This document shows, piece by piece, positions 1-6,144 of a stretch of DNA of 6,819 nt. Each line of letters begins with the position of its first letter. The stretch's first letter is position 1. Under the pieces are notes generated by a model. It worked only from the letters and a program-made list of their open reading frames with translations, made no database searches and was not told the DNA's origin. The stretch is from contig JAYVYR010000034.1 of NCBI GenBank assembly GCA_043784065.1, positions 1 through 6,819 on the forward strand, read 5' to 3'. This DNA is from Bog-756 sp043784065 (GTDB lineage: Bacteria; Actinomycetota; Acidimicrobiia; Acidimicrobiales; RAAP-2). Position numbers and translations under genes: made by a program.

Positions 1-617
1 TCCTCCTCGTCGAACGGGTGCGGGAACCCGACCGCGGGTCATGGTCCCTTCCGGGCACCGTCGTCGATGACGAGGAGCCGCTCGTTTCGGCCGCCGCCCG
101 GGCCGTCGCGGGCCGCACCGGAGTGGTGGTGGCACCGGAACGACTCGAGCAGCTGTCCACGTTTGCAGACCCGGACCGCGACTTGCGCACGCGGGTGGTG
201 ACGGTCGGCTTCGTGGCCGTGGCCGAGCGGGCCACACCACCGGCAGGCGGGATAGTGGCCAGTGGCCGCTGGTGGCCAGTCGACATGGTGCTGGCCAAGA
301 AGAGCCCGCCATTGGCCTTCGACCACCGCTCCATTCTCGTGGCCGGCGTCGAGCAGGTGGCCGAGGACCTCGAGTGGTCGGATCTGGCCGCCTACCTGGT
401 CGAAGAGCCGTTCACGCTCGGCGATCTGCGACGGGCCTACGAAGCCGTCTGGGGCACGCCCCTCGAGCCAGCCAACTTCCGACGCAAGATGCTCGCCACC
501 CCCGGTTTCGTCGAGGCGACCGGCGGGCGCCGCGCCGTGACCACGGGACGGCCCGCCGAGCTCTACCTGCGTGGCGGGGGTATGCGGCTCCATCCGCCAC
601 TGGTCCGAGTCGACTGA
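1..617 (+). CDS. NrtR-like transcriptional regulator (Nudix plus winged helix), 5' partial
   Basis: The gene enters from outside the window: the frame is open from base 3 and already lies inside the Nudix fold (LLVERVREPDRGSWSLPG), so the in-frame GTG at base 18 is not the true start. The Nudix box is degenerate. The leading glycine, a glutamate and the final TGV are present, but the catalytic REUxEE core reads RAVAGR, so hydrolase activity is unlikely. The C-terminal third (about bases 370-590) carries the winged-helix signature of NrtR proteins: PFTLGDLRRAYEAVWG, then NFRRKML, then TGRPAELY. Known NrtR proteins bind ADP-ribose or related nucleotides through the inactive Nudix domain and repress NAD biosynthesis or salvage genes. 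The regulated genes here are probably upstream of the window. It converges on the next gene with a 62-base gap. The family call is firm; the regulon is inferred. Confidence 0.82.
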   Translation, partial: LLVERVREPDRGSWSLPGTVVDDEEPLVSAAARAVAGRTGVVVAPERLEQLSTFADPDRDLRTRVVTVGFVAVAERATPPAGGIVASGRWWPVDMVLAKKSPPLAFDHRSILVAGVEQVAEDLEWSDLAAYLVEEPFTLGDLRRAYEAVWGTPLEPANFRRKMLATPGFVEATGGRRAVTTGRPAELYLRGGGMRLHPPLVRVD

Positions 618-679
618 TCCCGGTGGTAACTAGGGCTGGTCGGTGCCACCGGCGGTGGATGCCGCATGGAGGAGCCCTT

Positions 680-1261
680 CTACCGGCCGTGGACGCGGAC
701 GATGCGAGCGGGACTGCCGACGGCCACGACGCCGGCCGGAAGGTCGCGGTTCACCACCGCACCAGCCCCCACGACGGTGTCCTCACCGATGGTCACGCCG
801 GGCAGCACGATCACCCCACCACCGAGCCAGACGTTGTCCTCGATGATGATGGGCTCGGCCGCCTCCCACTTCGCCCGCCTCCGGTCGGCGTCGACCGGAT
901 GGGTGGCGGTGAGCAACTGGACGTTCGGGCCGATCTGCACATCGTCGCCGATGGTGACCCGGGCCACGTCAAGGATGACCAGCCCGAAGTTCACGAACGT
1001 GCGGGCGCCGATGGAGCAGTACACGCCGTAGTCGCAGTGGAAAGGTGCCCGGATCACGGTCTCCGGGCCGATCCCGGCGAGCAGTTCCTCGAGGATTCGT
1101 CGGCGTCCCTCGGGATCAGCGGCCGGCGTGGCGTTGTACGCCTCGGTCAGCGTGACGGCACGTAGGTGCATGCCCGCTATCTCGTCGTCGACGATGTAGG
1201 GGTCGCCCGCTTCCATCCGTCGGAGCGGGCGGTCGTCGTCCCCACTCGGAGCATCGGTCAC
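680..1261 (-). CDS. Maltose O-acetyltransferase-type hexapeptide acetyltransferase
   Basis: A left-handed beta-helix acetyltransferase of the maltose/galactoside/NodL group, which moves acetyl from acetyl-CoA to a sugar hydroxyl in the cytoplasm. Numbered from the proposed GTG at 1261 (193 residues, the usual family length), residues 14-55 match the N-terminal Mac domain (RRMEAGDPY, then EAYNATP and RRRILEELL). Hexapeptide repeats follow, with the family motif FVNFGLVILDVARVTIGD. The catalytic histidine is in TATHPVD (about residue 121), and the end is typical: WLGGGVIVLPGVTIGEDTVVGAGAVV, given here as consecutive short pieces WLGGGVIVLPG and VTIGEDTVVGAGAVV. The start is uncertain. ATG at 1216 would cut off part of the Mac domain, while the open frame runs back to 1582 through sequence that looks like an unrelated EAL remnant. 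No clear Shine-Dalgarno is visible at either start. The true substrate cannot be read from sequence. Confidence 0.88.
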   Translation of the reverse strand: MTDAPSGDDDRPLRRMEAGDPYIVDDEIAGMHLRAVTLTEAYNATPAADPEGRRRILEELLAGIGPETVIRAPFHCDYGVYCSIGARTFVNFGLVILDVARVTIGDDVQIGPNVQLLTATHPVDADRRRAKWEAAEPIIIEDNVWLGGGVIVLPGVTIGEDTVVGAGAVVNRDLPAGVVAVGSPARIVRVHGR

Positions 1262-1321
1262 AGGTCCAGTGTGCACCACTCGGTCACGAGCGCAACGAGA
1301 TGCCATGCAGCCCCAGTGGTC

Positions 1322-1402
1322 GACGCGGTGCGCCGCACGCACCAACTGGAGCAGTCCTGCCTCGTCGAGAGGACGGGCGACGTGGTAGCCCTGAGCATGT
1401 CG
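1322..1402 (-). pseudogene. C-terminal remnant of an EAL-domain (c-di-GMP phosphodiesterase) protein
   Basis: The minus-strand reading HAQGYHVARPLDEAGLLQL, continuing into VRAAHRV, matches the last helix-strand segment of EAL domains, which commonly ends in a QGYxxxRPL run followed by a leucine-rich helix. Upstream in this frame (bases 1403-1582) nothing EAL-like is visible. The neighbouring frame gives AEHGVD directly before the match, which would fit the usual xxLGCDxAQGY context if one base were lost. No catalytic EAL motif or metal ligands remain, so this cannot be functional. The frame runs without a stop into the acetyltransferase. The match is short (about 27 residues), so chance resemblance cannot be ruled out. 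Confidence 0.42.
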
Positions 1403-1456
1403 ACACCGTGCTCCGCCTGGCGTGCGGGATTGGTGGCGTCCCTTGCCAGATCTTGA

Positions 1457-1475
1457 AGTGGCGAATTTCGCCACT
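1457..1475. promoter_or_regulatory. Perfect 19-nt palindrome, operator-like
   Basis: AGTGGCGAATTTCGCCACT is two perfect 9-bp arms around a single central T. It lies in the gene-poor stretch 1262-1617, about 143 bases upstream of the GTG at 1618 and about 196 bases upstream of the acetyltransferase GTG (minus strand). Its size, symmetry and AT-rich centre fit a site for a dimeric helix-turn-helix repressor. I do not recognise the consensus. The rest of 1262-1617 holds only the EAL-like scrap and no convincing promoter boxes. Confidence 0.5.
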
Positions 1476-1617
1476 GCCATCTGGACCCAGACCAGCCGCA
1501 GCACCGGTCGGTCGGCGCCGACTGGAAGGACGGTAACGAACACTGATCCGGTGACGGCCGCCCGTCCAGCCCGGGCGCACACGCCCTAGTGCCGACGGCC
1601 TGACGATTGGGGATCGG

Positions 1618-1944
1618 GTGGCTCAGCCGGGGGATGACGAGTTCGACGTGGTGGTGGTTGGAGCCGGATATGGCGGCGCACCGCCGGGCGCACTCCTGGC
1701 CCACCAGGGACGACGGGTCGCGCTGATCGAGAAGACGTCGCGGGCCGGCGGCAAGACTCAGACCCTCGGCCGTCGCGGCTACCGCGACGAAATGTTCGGC
1801 GCTGTCGGGATTCCGGGCGTGGGGTCACGGTTCGATGAACTGGTCGACATGCTCGGCATCCACGACCAGGTCCGGCTACTGGTCCCTGAGGGGCACGTCG
1901 CCGCCATCCGGTTCCGGGCGCCCGACGGGACGTGGCGGGCGCAA
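1618..1944 (+). pseudogene. N-terminal fragment of a phytoene-desaturase-like FAD-dependent oxidoreductase
   Basis: From GTG 1618 the first 109 residues form the start of a COG1233-type FAD/NAD(P)-binding oxidoreductase. The dinucleotide-binding motif is VVVVGAGYGG (residues 11-20), followed by RRVALIEKTSRAGGKTQT (the acidic strand end and GGK loop), EMFGAVGIPGVGSRFDELVDMLG, and RAPDGTWRAQ. Members of this group usually have about 400-520 residues, with the substrate domain and the C-terminal FAD motif after this point. Here similarity stops abruptly near 1944 and neither later piece is visible in any frame. A proline pair (APPG) sits where small helix residues usually follow the glycine motif. 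The frame stays open and runs into the cupin gene, probably by chance. An enzyme lacking its other domains should be inactive, so I call it a gene remnant. Confidence 0.72.
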
Positions 1945-2238
1945 AGCAGCCCACGCCGCCGGCTACGGGCAGGTGACCGCCCGGGGCTGCTCCTACTGAA
2001 CACAGTGGGCCCTTTCGGCCGAGATCGAGAGCCCCTGTCCGGGATGTCCGAGGAGAATCGGTCTGCGACGTCAACGGGTCTGGATCCTGATCCCACTGGT
2101 CGGCCGATTCATCTGGCTGGTCAAGGTGCAAGCGGGATGAACGACTTCTGGTCTAGCCACGCAGCCGCCCGAGCGGCCCGACGGCATCAGGTACCCACGG
2201 CCCTTCCGCTCTGCCGGCAGCGGTGTCACCATGCATTC
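1945..2238 (+). other. Stretch without a recognisable gene
   Basis: The plus-strand frame is open throughout but its product is arginine- and proline-rich, of low quality and matches nothing I know. Another plus frame gives a short hydrophobic run (VWILIPLVGRFIWLV) ending in a TGA near 2138, but it has no ATG, GTG or TTG start after its preceding stop, so I do not call a gene. A three-codon ATG frame at 2231 ends in a TGA that overlaps the cupin ATG. No promoter, terminator or repeat stands out. It probably marks the scar where the rest of the oxidoreductase was lost. Confidence 0.5.
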
Positions 2239-2643
2239 ATGAGCGATGCCTCGACATTCCGGCTGTCCGAAGTACCCGTCCACCTCGGGCTGGGGACGAC
2301 AGTGGTCCTGCAGGAGACCTTTACCGGGACCCCGGACTGGTACGAACGGTACGGTGAGCGCCACGCAGCCGACGGGGCCGGAGGTCGACTGGTGTCGATG
2401 CACACGTTCAACGAACCATGGAACTCCTGGGAGATGCACCCGCACGGTAGGGAGCTGGTCATCTGCACCAACGGCACCTTCACCCTCCACCAGGAGGTGG
2501 ACGACGACAGCGTCCAGGTGACCCTCACAGCCGGCGATGCGATCGTGAACCCGCCCGGCGTGTGGCATACCGCCGACGCCGCTGGATCCGTGACCGTCCT
2601 GTTCATCACCGCTGGACTTGGAACTGAGGTCCGACCACGCTGA
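2239..2643 (+). CDS. Small single-domain cupin protein
   Basis: This 134-residue protein is one conserved beta-barrel cupin. Motif 1 is NSWEMHPHGRELVICTNG, with likely metal ligands His67, His69 and Glu72. Motif 2 is GDAIVNPPGVWHTAD, with His110 as the fourth ligand. All four expected ligands are present, so metal binding is likely. The reaction or ligand cannot be told from sequence, and cupins of this size include dioxygenases, isomerases and sugar- or ligand-binding proteins. I place the start at ATG 2239 because the recognisable family N-terminus (FRLSEVPVHLGLG) follows it directly. The open frame extends 207 codons further upstream into the oxidoreductase stub. No good Shine-Dalgarno precedes 2239. 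The SRPBCC gene follows 53 bases later on the same strand, so the two could be co-transcribed. Confidence 0.85.
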   Translation: MSDASTFRLSEVPVHLGLGTTVVLQETFTGTPDWYERYGERHAADGAGGRLVSMHTFNEPWNSWEMHPHGRELVICTNGTFTLHQEVDDDSVQVTLTAGDAIVNPPGVWHTADAAGSVTVLFITAGLGTEVRPR

Positions 2644-2683
2644 ACCGGGCAACAAATCTCACCAAGACACGACGTGGCGACCC

Positions 2684-2690
2684 AAGGAGG
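2684..2690 (+). promoter_or_regulatory. Strong Shine-Dalgarno fixing the SRPBCC start
   Basis: AAGGAGG lies six bases before ATG 2697 and selects that codon over the adjacent in-frame TTG at 2694. It is one of the strongest ribosome-binding sites in the window. Confidence 0.8.
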
Positions 2691-2696
2691 CCCTTG

Positions 2697-3143
2697 ATGG
2701 AGATGCCGTACGAGCTCTACATCATGACGACGCCTGAATTGCTGTGGCAGGCGATCGTCGACCCCGACATCAGGGCCAGGTACAACTTCGGCGACCGGGT
2801 GACGTCAGACTGGATCGAAGGGGCGTCGATCGAGGTGCGCTCCCCCGATGGCGCCAACATCCTCGGCACGGGTGAGGTCCTCGAGGTAGACCCACCCGAG
2901 CAGTTGGTCCAAACCATCACGGCACGCTGGAGCCCCGAGGTCGAGGCCGAAGGGGTCTCGAGGGCCAGGTGGGACATCGAACCCATCGGCGACTCCTGTC
3001 GCCTGCGCCTGACCCACGACCAATTGCGCGACGACACCAACCCTGAGGTCAACCGGGGTTGGCCGATGATCCTGTCCGGCCTCAAGACCTGGCTGGAGAC
3101 GGGTGAACTGCTGACTACACCCGGATCCATGGTGTACACCTAG
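2697..3143 (+). CDS. SRPBCC / AHSA1-like domain protein
   Basis: At 148 residues this fits a single helix-grip (START/Bet v1-like) domain of the AHSA1 group. The N-terminal strand and helix read YELYIMTTPELLWQAIVDPD, followed by the typical DWIEGASIEVRSPDG and GEVLEVDPPEQLVQTITARW pieces. The second half has the RARWDIEPIGDSCRLRLTHDQL beta hairpin (about residues 83-103) and a C-terminal helix, GWPMILSGLKTWLETGE. The family forms a hydrophobic pocket and includes polyketide cyclase-like, stress-related and Hsp90-activator-like proteins. Bacterial members are often coded beside ArsR regulators, but none is present here. It is probably cytoplasmic with an unknown small ligand. No lesion is visible. 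It converges on the DUF4232 gene, with 102 bases between their stop codons. Confidence 0.87.
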   Translation: MEMPYELYIMTTPELLWQAIVDPDIRARYNFGDRVTSDWIEGASIEVRSPDGANILGTGEVLEVDPPEQLVQTITARWSPEVEAEGVSRARWDIEPIGDSCRLRLTHDQLRDDTNPEVNRGWPMILSGLKTWLETGELLTTPGSMVYT

Positions 3144-3227
3144 TCGCCGACTTCAGACATCACCAGCCACCCCCAGCGGACCTAGGCCCGGCCCGCCACC
3201 GAGGGCCGAGATCCTGATCCGAATCAC

Positions 3228-3256
3228 CGACTCCTCTGGCTCCGGTCACGGAGTCG
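3228..3256. terminator. Possible hairpin at the end of the DUF4232 gene
   Basis: CGACTCC at 3228-3234 and GGAGTCG at 3250-3256 form a 7-bp stem with a 15-base loop that contains the DUF4232 stop codon (3246-3248). It lies in the convergent gap after the SRPBCC gene. No T run follows on either strand, so it would be at best a weak terminator or an mRNA 3'-end structure. Confidence 0.3.
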
Positions 3257-3926
3257 AGGACACCAACGGGCCGATGATGGCCGCAAGGAAACTGGGGGTG
3301 TTAGGTGACGAGCACACGGCGATTGCACTTGGGGCGGCGACCAATGCGGCATGGGTCTCACCCGGCGGGAACACCTGCACCCGGGTTGCGATGGCCGACG
3401 ACGAGCATGGTGGGATCCCGGGGTCGGAGACTAAAACCGACGAGTAGGCATTGCCACCGAGTGCCAAGCTGACCGAAGTGGCACCAATGCCGGCGGTGCG
3501 CTGGGCCGGGCTACCGATCTGCCTTCCACCAGCATCCAGGAACGACACGCCGGGGTAGCCGAACAAGGTACAGGGCGATGTTCCGACATTGCGGTAGGTG
3601 AGTACATAGTGGATGGCCCCGGCTGTGCCGCTGGGACTACCGAGGGAGATAGCGAGGTTGCTGGTGCTACAGCCACTGATCTTGGAGCCCGACGATGTTG
3701 CGGTGGTGCCCGGGCCGGAGGTCGTCGGGCTGGTCGGAGCCGTGGTCGTGGGCGCTGAGGTGGGCGCGACAGTGCTGGTGGTCGTCGACGACGACGAACT
3801 GCTGCAAGCGGCCAGGAGGACGGCCACTCCGGATACGAGCAGCGCTGCCATCCGTGTCCGACCATTGCTCGGCAACGGGGAGACCGTCGGTGCTCGTCGA
3901 CCGGTCAGGTGATACTGAATTCGCAT
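3246..3926 (-). CDS. DUF4232 surface lipoprotein
   Basis: This 226-residue protein has a lipoprotein signal: a basic n-region with several arginines up to residue 25, a hydrophobic core MAALLVSGVAVLL (26-38) and the lipobox LLAAC with the lipidated Cys at 41. A serine/threonine/alanine/proline linker follows (about 42-84), typical of actinobacterial lipoproteins crossing the wall. Residues 86-220 form a DUF4232 domain: HYVLTYRNVGTSPCTLFGYPGVSFLD is seen as HYVLTYRNVGTSPC plus TLFGYPGVSFLD, then GIPPC. Cys86, 119, 174 and 205 are placed to make two disulfides outside the cell. The function of DUF4232 is unknown to me. The start at ATG 3926 is supported by GAGGAG (3933-3938) six bases upstream. 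An inner ATG at 3851 would leave no basic n-region. The gene lies downstream of a long inverted repeat that may control it or end the preceding transcript. Confidence 0.9.
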   Translation of the reverse strand: MRIQYHLTGRRAPTVSPLPSNGRTRMAALLVSGVAVLLAACSSSSSSTTTSTVAPTSAPTTTAPTSPTTSGPGTTATSSGSKISGCSTSNLAISLGSPSGTAGAIHYVLTYRNVGTSPCTLFGYPGVSFLDAGGRQIGSPAQRTAGIGATSVSLALGGNAYSSVLVSDPGIPPCSSSAIATRVQVFPPGETHAALVAAPSAIAVCSSPNTPSFLAAIIGPLVSSTP

Positions 3927-3932
3927 TGCGGA

Positions 3933-3938
3933 CTCCTC
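3933..3938 (-). promoter_or_regulatory. Shine-Dalgarno of the DUF4232 gene
   Basis: Read on the minus strand this is GAGGAG, six bases before the ATG at 3926. It decides for the long signal-peptide form over the inner ATG at 3851. Confidence 0.75.
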
Positions 3939-3948
3939 GTTCGGTGCT

Positions 3949-4013
3949 TCGGACAGGTTGACGCGCTCGCCACCGTAGGCCCGCCCCTCGACCGGCGGGT
4001 GGAACCTGTCCGA
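3949..4013. repeat. Nested inverted repeat between two minus-strand genes
   Basis: The outer arms TCGGACAGGTT (3949-3959) and AACCTGTCCGA (4003-4013) are perfect complements 11 bp long. The 43-base interval contains a second perfect stem, CCCGCC (3980-3985) with GGCGGG (3994-3999), around an 8-base loop. The element fills most of the gap between the stop of the 128-residue gene (4023) and the Shine-Dalgarno of the lipoprotein gene. It could be a terminator for the upstream gene (though no T tract follows), a 5'-leader structure of the lipoprotein mRNA, or a pair of protein-binding half sites. The pairing is seen directly; the role is inferred. Confidence 0.55.
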
Positions 4014-4022
4014 TGCTGCCAG

Positions 4023-4409
4023 TCAGCGGCCGGTTTCGACCTCGACAGGTGCCGGGGCCTGGTGTTCTACTGATTGGAGCCGCAGCACGCGGGGATAGTG
4101 GGCCGTGTCGAACCGGTCGACAAAGCCCCGCACCGGTTTCGGCAGTTGCACGGTGAGCTTGCCGCCCGGCCGACCGTCATCTTTCAACAGGGTCAGGATC
4201 AATGTGCACGGACCGACAGCGACCGCGTTGATCCGAGGGTCGGTCTTCATGATGGCGGAGGCATAGAGGGCGACGGCACATGACGAATTGCTCCTCGGCA
4301 CCCCCTGGACACCGGCCACCTCGAGGGCCGAAGCCACCTCGTCCGGGTCGTGGCCGAGACTCTCCAACAGGGCCTCGACCCGCCTCTTGATGTCGCGCAA
4401 CTCACCCAT
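4023..4409 (-). CDS. Uncharacterised 128-residue protein
   Basis: I do not recognise a named family. The protein starts with a charged amphipathic helix (MGELRDIKRRVEALLESLGH), then DPDEVASALEVAGVQGVPRS, a compact apolar core SCAVALYASAIM, and NAVAVGPCTLILTLL, followed by KLTVQLPKPVRGFVDRFD. This gives an alpha-then-beta pattern of one small soluble domain with two cysteines (44 and 68). There is no signal peptide or membrane span. The phrase VQLPKPVRGFVDRFDTAHYP looks conserved in character and could be a useful search seed. ATG 4409 is chosen over the GTG at 4415 because GAGAGG (4415-4420) sits five bases upstream of the ATG and would overlap the GTG. The gene is divergent from the carboxyltransferase across about 110 bases and may share a promoter region with it. 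Codon use matches the intact neighbours. Confidence 0.78.
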   Translation of the reverse strand: MGELRDIKRRVEALLESLGHDPDEVASALEVAGVQGVPRSNSSCAVALYASAIMKTDPRINAVAVGPCTLILTLLKDDGRPGGKLTVQLPKPVRGFVDRFDTAHYPRVLRLQSVEHQAPAPVEVETGR

Positions 4410-4507
4410 CGGCACCTCTCACCCAAGGGATCGCCTCGGAACGGCAGCCAATTCACCGCTGACCAATCATACGTGGGCGCAGCCGACAGCGGTGGCGGGG
4501 AACGGTC

Positions 4508-4514
4508 GAGAGGA
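4508..4514 (+). promoter_or_regulatory. Shine-Dalgarno of the carboxyltransferase
   Basis: GAGAGGA lies six bases before GTG 4521. It supports 4521 as the ancestral start and argues against the TTG at 4541, which opens the long downstream frame but has no such site at proper spacing. Confidence 0.6.
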
Positions 4515-4520
4515 ATGGGC

Positions 4521-6021
4521 GTGGACGACAAGCTGGACGGTTGGGGTCCGGCGCTCAAGTAGATCGCCCGCCGCAAGGCCGAGGCGCTGGCCATAGGGGG
4601 CGAAACCCGTCGTGCCCGCCAGCACGACCGGGCCGGCTTGATTCACGCGAGCGCCTCGACAGCCTGTTCGACCGTGGCACCTTTGCGGAGCTCGGGACGT
4701 TGGTCGGGTCGACCGAGAATCCGCCGGTTCCGTGGGATGCCCTGGTGGCACGATCGGGACGGATCGGTGGGCGCCCGGCCTTGGCCGGAGCCGAAGACAT
4801 GACCGAGGTCGGCGGATCCATCGGCAGTGGATCAGCCGACAAACGTTACCGGCTGTGCCGGTTGGCCAGCCAGGAGCAGGTCCCACTTGTCATGATGTTG
4901 GAGGATGCAGGCCACCGTGTGAACGAGACGGCCAACGGTCGTCGGCCAGGCGATTTCATGAGTCTGGCCGAGCTGTCCCGACGGGTCCCGCTCGTCAATC
5001 TGGTGTGCGGGGCCTCGGCCGGCCACGGGGCTTTGACCGCGCCGCTGAGCAATTTCATAGCCATGACCGAATCGGCATCGATAGTCGCGACGGGCCCGCT
5101 CCTGGTCCGCTCAGCAACCGGCGAGGACGTCACCAACGTGGAGTTGGGCGGTCCATCGGTTGCCGTCGACTCCGGAGGAGTGGTCCACAACGTGGTGGCC
5201 GACGACCGGGCGGCCATCGCCCTGGCTCGTAGATACCTGGCTCATTTCCCCCTCAATGCTTGGGAGTCGCTACCCCGACGCGACGGGCCGGACGCCGGTA
5301 GGCGACGGGTCGACCTACTACCCCTCATCCCACCCGACTCCCGGCGGCCTCATGCCATCCGGCCCGTGTTCGAGGCGTTGGTCGACGGAGGCGCATTACT
5401 CGACGTGCAACAAACATCCGGCTCACCGATCGTCACGGCCCTGGCCCATCCGGGTGGCCGGAGCATCGCCATCGTCGCCATTGATCCGAGTGTGCTGGCC
5501 GGCACCATTGACGGCGACGCTGCGGACAAGGCGGCCCACTTCCTCGACGTGGCCGATGCCTTCGACCTCCCGTGCCTGTTCGTGGCCGGCAATCCCGGCG
5601 TCCTGGCTGGTACATCCGCAGGGGGTCAGGGCATCCTGCGCCACGCGGCCCGACTCTTCGCGGTGCAGCACCGGATGCGGGTGCCCAAACTCCACATGAC
5701 TCTTCGCAAAGTATTCGGATTCGGCTCCACTGTGATGGCCATGAACCCATTTGATGGACAGACAGTCACGTTGGCGCTCCCTTCGATCACCCTCGGCGCA
5801 CTGCCAGCCGCGCCTGCAGCCAGTGGGATCGATGATCCGGACGAGCGGGCCCGGGTGTCCGCCGAACAGTCCGAAGCATCGGTTCGGGCCGCCGCCCGCT
5901 CCACCTACGACGACGTGTCGACCCTCGGGACCTCCGAGACGCCCTACTGGCTGGCCTGGACCTGGCCGAAGGTCGTGCCACATGGCCGCGGGAACGGCGG
6001 GCTTTCGGTGTCTTGCCCTGA
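4521..6021 (+). pseudogene. Acyl-CoA carboxylase carboxyltransferase (beta) subunit, broken by one stop and two frameshifts
   Basis: Family members join carboxybiotin to acetyl-, propionyl- or longer acyl-CoA, giving malonyl- or methylmalonyl-type CoAs in lipid metabolism. From GTG 4521 the family N-terminus is clear (VDDKLDGWGPALK, then IARRKAEALAIGG), but TAG at 4560-4562 interrupts it. After QHDR a -1 shift at the GGG run 4630-4632 moves the frame to GRLDSRERLDSLFDRGTF. The body is then open for over 400 codons. It holds both crotonase-like halves: GGSIGSGSADK, SAGHGALTAPLSNF and GEDVTNVELGGPSV in the first; NPGVLAGT, GQGILRHAARLF and FGFGSTVMAMNPFDGQT in the second. A missing base after 5917 shifts the frame again. 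Correcting it gives IDPRDLRDALLAGLDLAEG and a stop at 6019-6021, the usual family end. Uncorrected, the frame runs to 6103 with a nonsense tail. Either a pseudogene or local sequencing error; the family call is very safe. Confidence 0.9.
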
Positions 6022-6120
6022 CGCGGTCGGAGGCATGCGTCTCAGATGGGTCCAGCCTGCATCCTCAACGTGTCTGCCGACCTGGCTCCATCGACGGCGA
6101 TGACCTGGCCCGAAACGAAC

Positions 6121-6144
6121 CGGGCCGCCGGGCCGCCGGGCCGC
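6121..6144. repeat. Three perfect tandem copies of an 8-bp unit
   Basis: CGGGCCGC is repeated three times without mismatch inside the 3' part of the dehydrogenase remnant. With two copies, the minus-strand frame would read on as LALFPCGPAARFVSGQVIAV, the expected family end. With three copies it shifts. The third copy is therefore very likely a slippage duplication. Confidence 0.85.

Noticed and set aside
646..658. 13-nt palindrome CCACCGGCGGTGG in the convergent gap as a terminator
   Set aside because: Six-base arms with a one-base centre cannot form a hairpin loop, there is no T run, and such GC palindromes arise easily here.
666..1031. Plus-strand open frames across the acetyltransferase
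   Set aside because: They are antisense to a clear hexapeptide-repeat enzyme and give proline/threonine-rich text with no family likeness. Such shadows are expected at high GC.
1586..2131. Minus-strand frame of 181 codons under the oxidoreductase stub
   Set aside because: Arginine/proline-rich antisense of a recognisable FAD-binding segment; no motif.
2060..2138. Short hydrophobic reading VWILIPLVGRFIWLV on the plus strand
   Set aside because: No start codon between the preceding stop and the hydrophobic run, and too short to assign to a membrane family.
3613..3912. Plus-strand frame with a valine-rich run opposite the lipoprotein
   Set aside because: It is the complement of the Ser/Thr linker and signal peptide codons; no ribosome site or family match.
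4541..6103. TTG 4541 to 6103 taken as an intact 520-residue carboxyltransferase
   Set aside because: Its first 32 residues are out-of-frame text and its last 60 follow a second frameshift; the true family ends are found in other frames.
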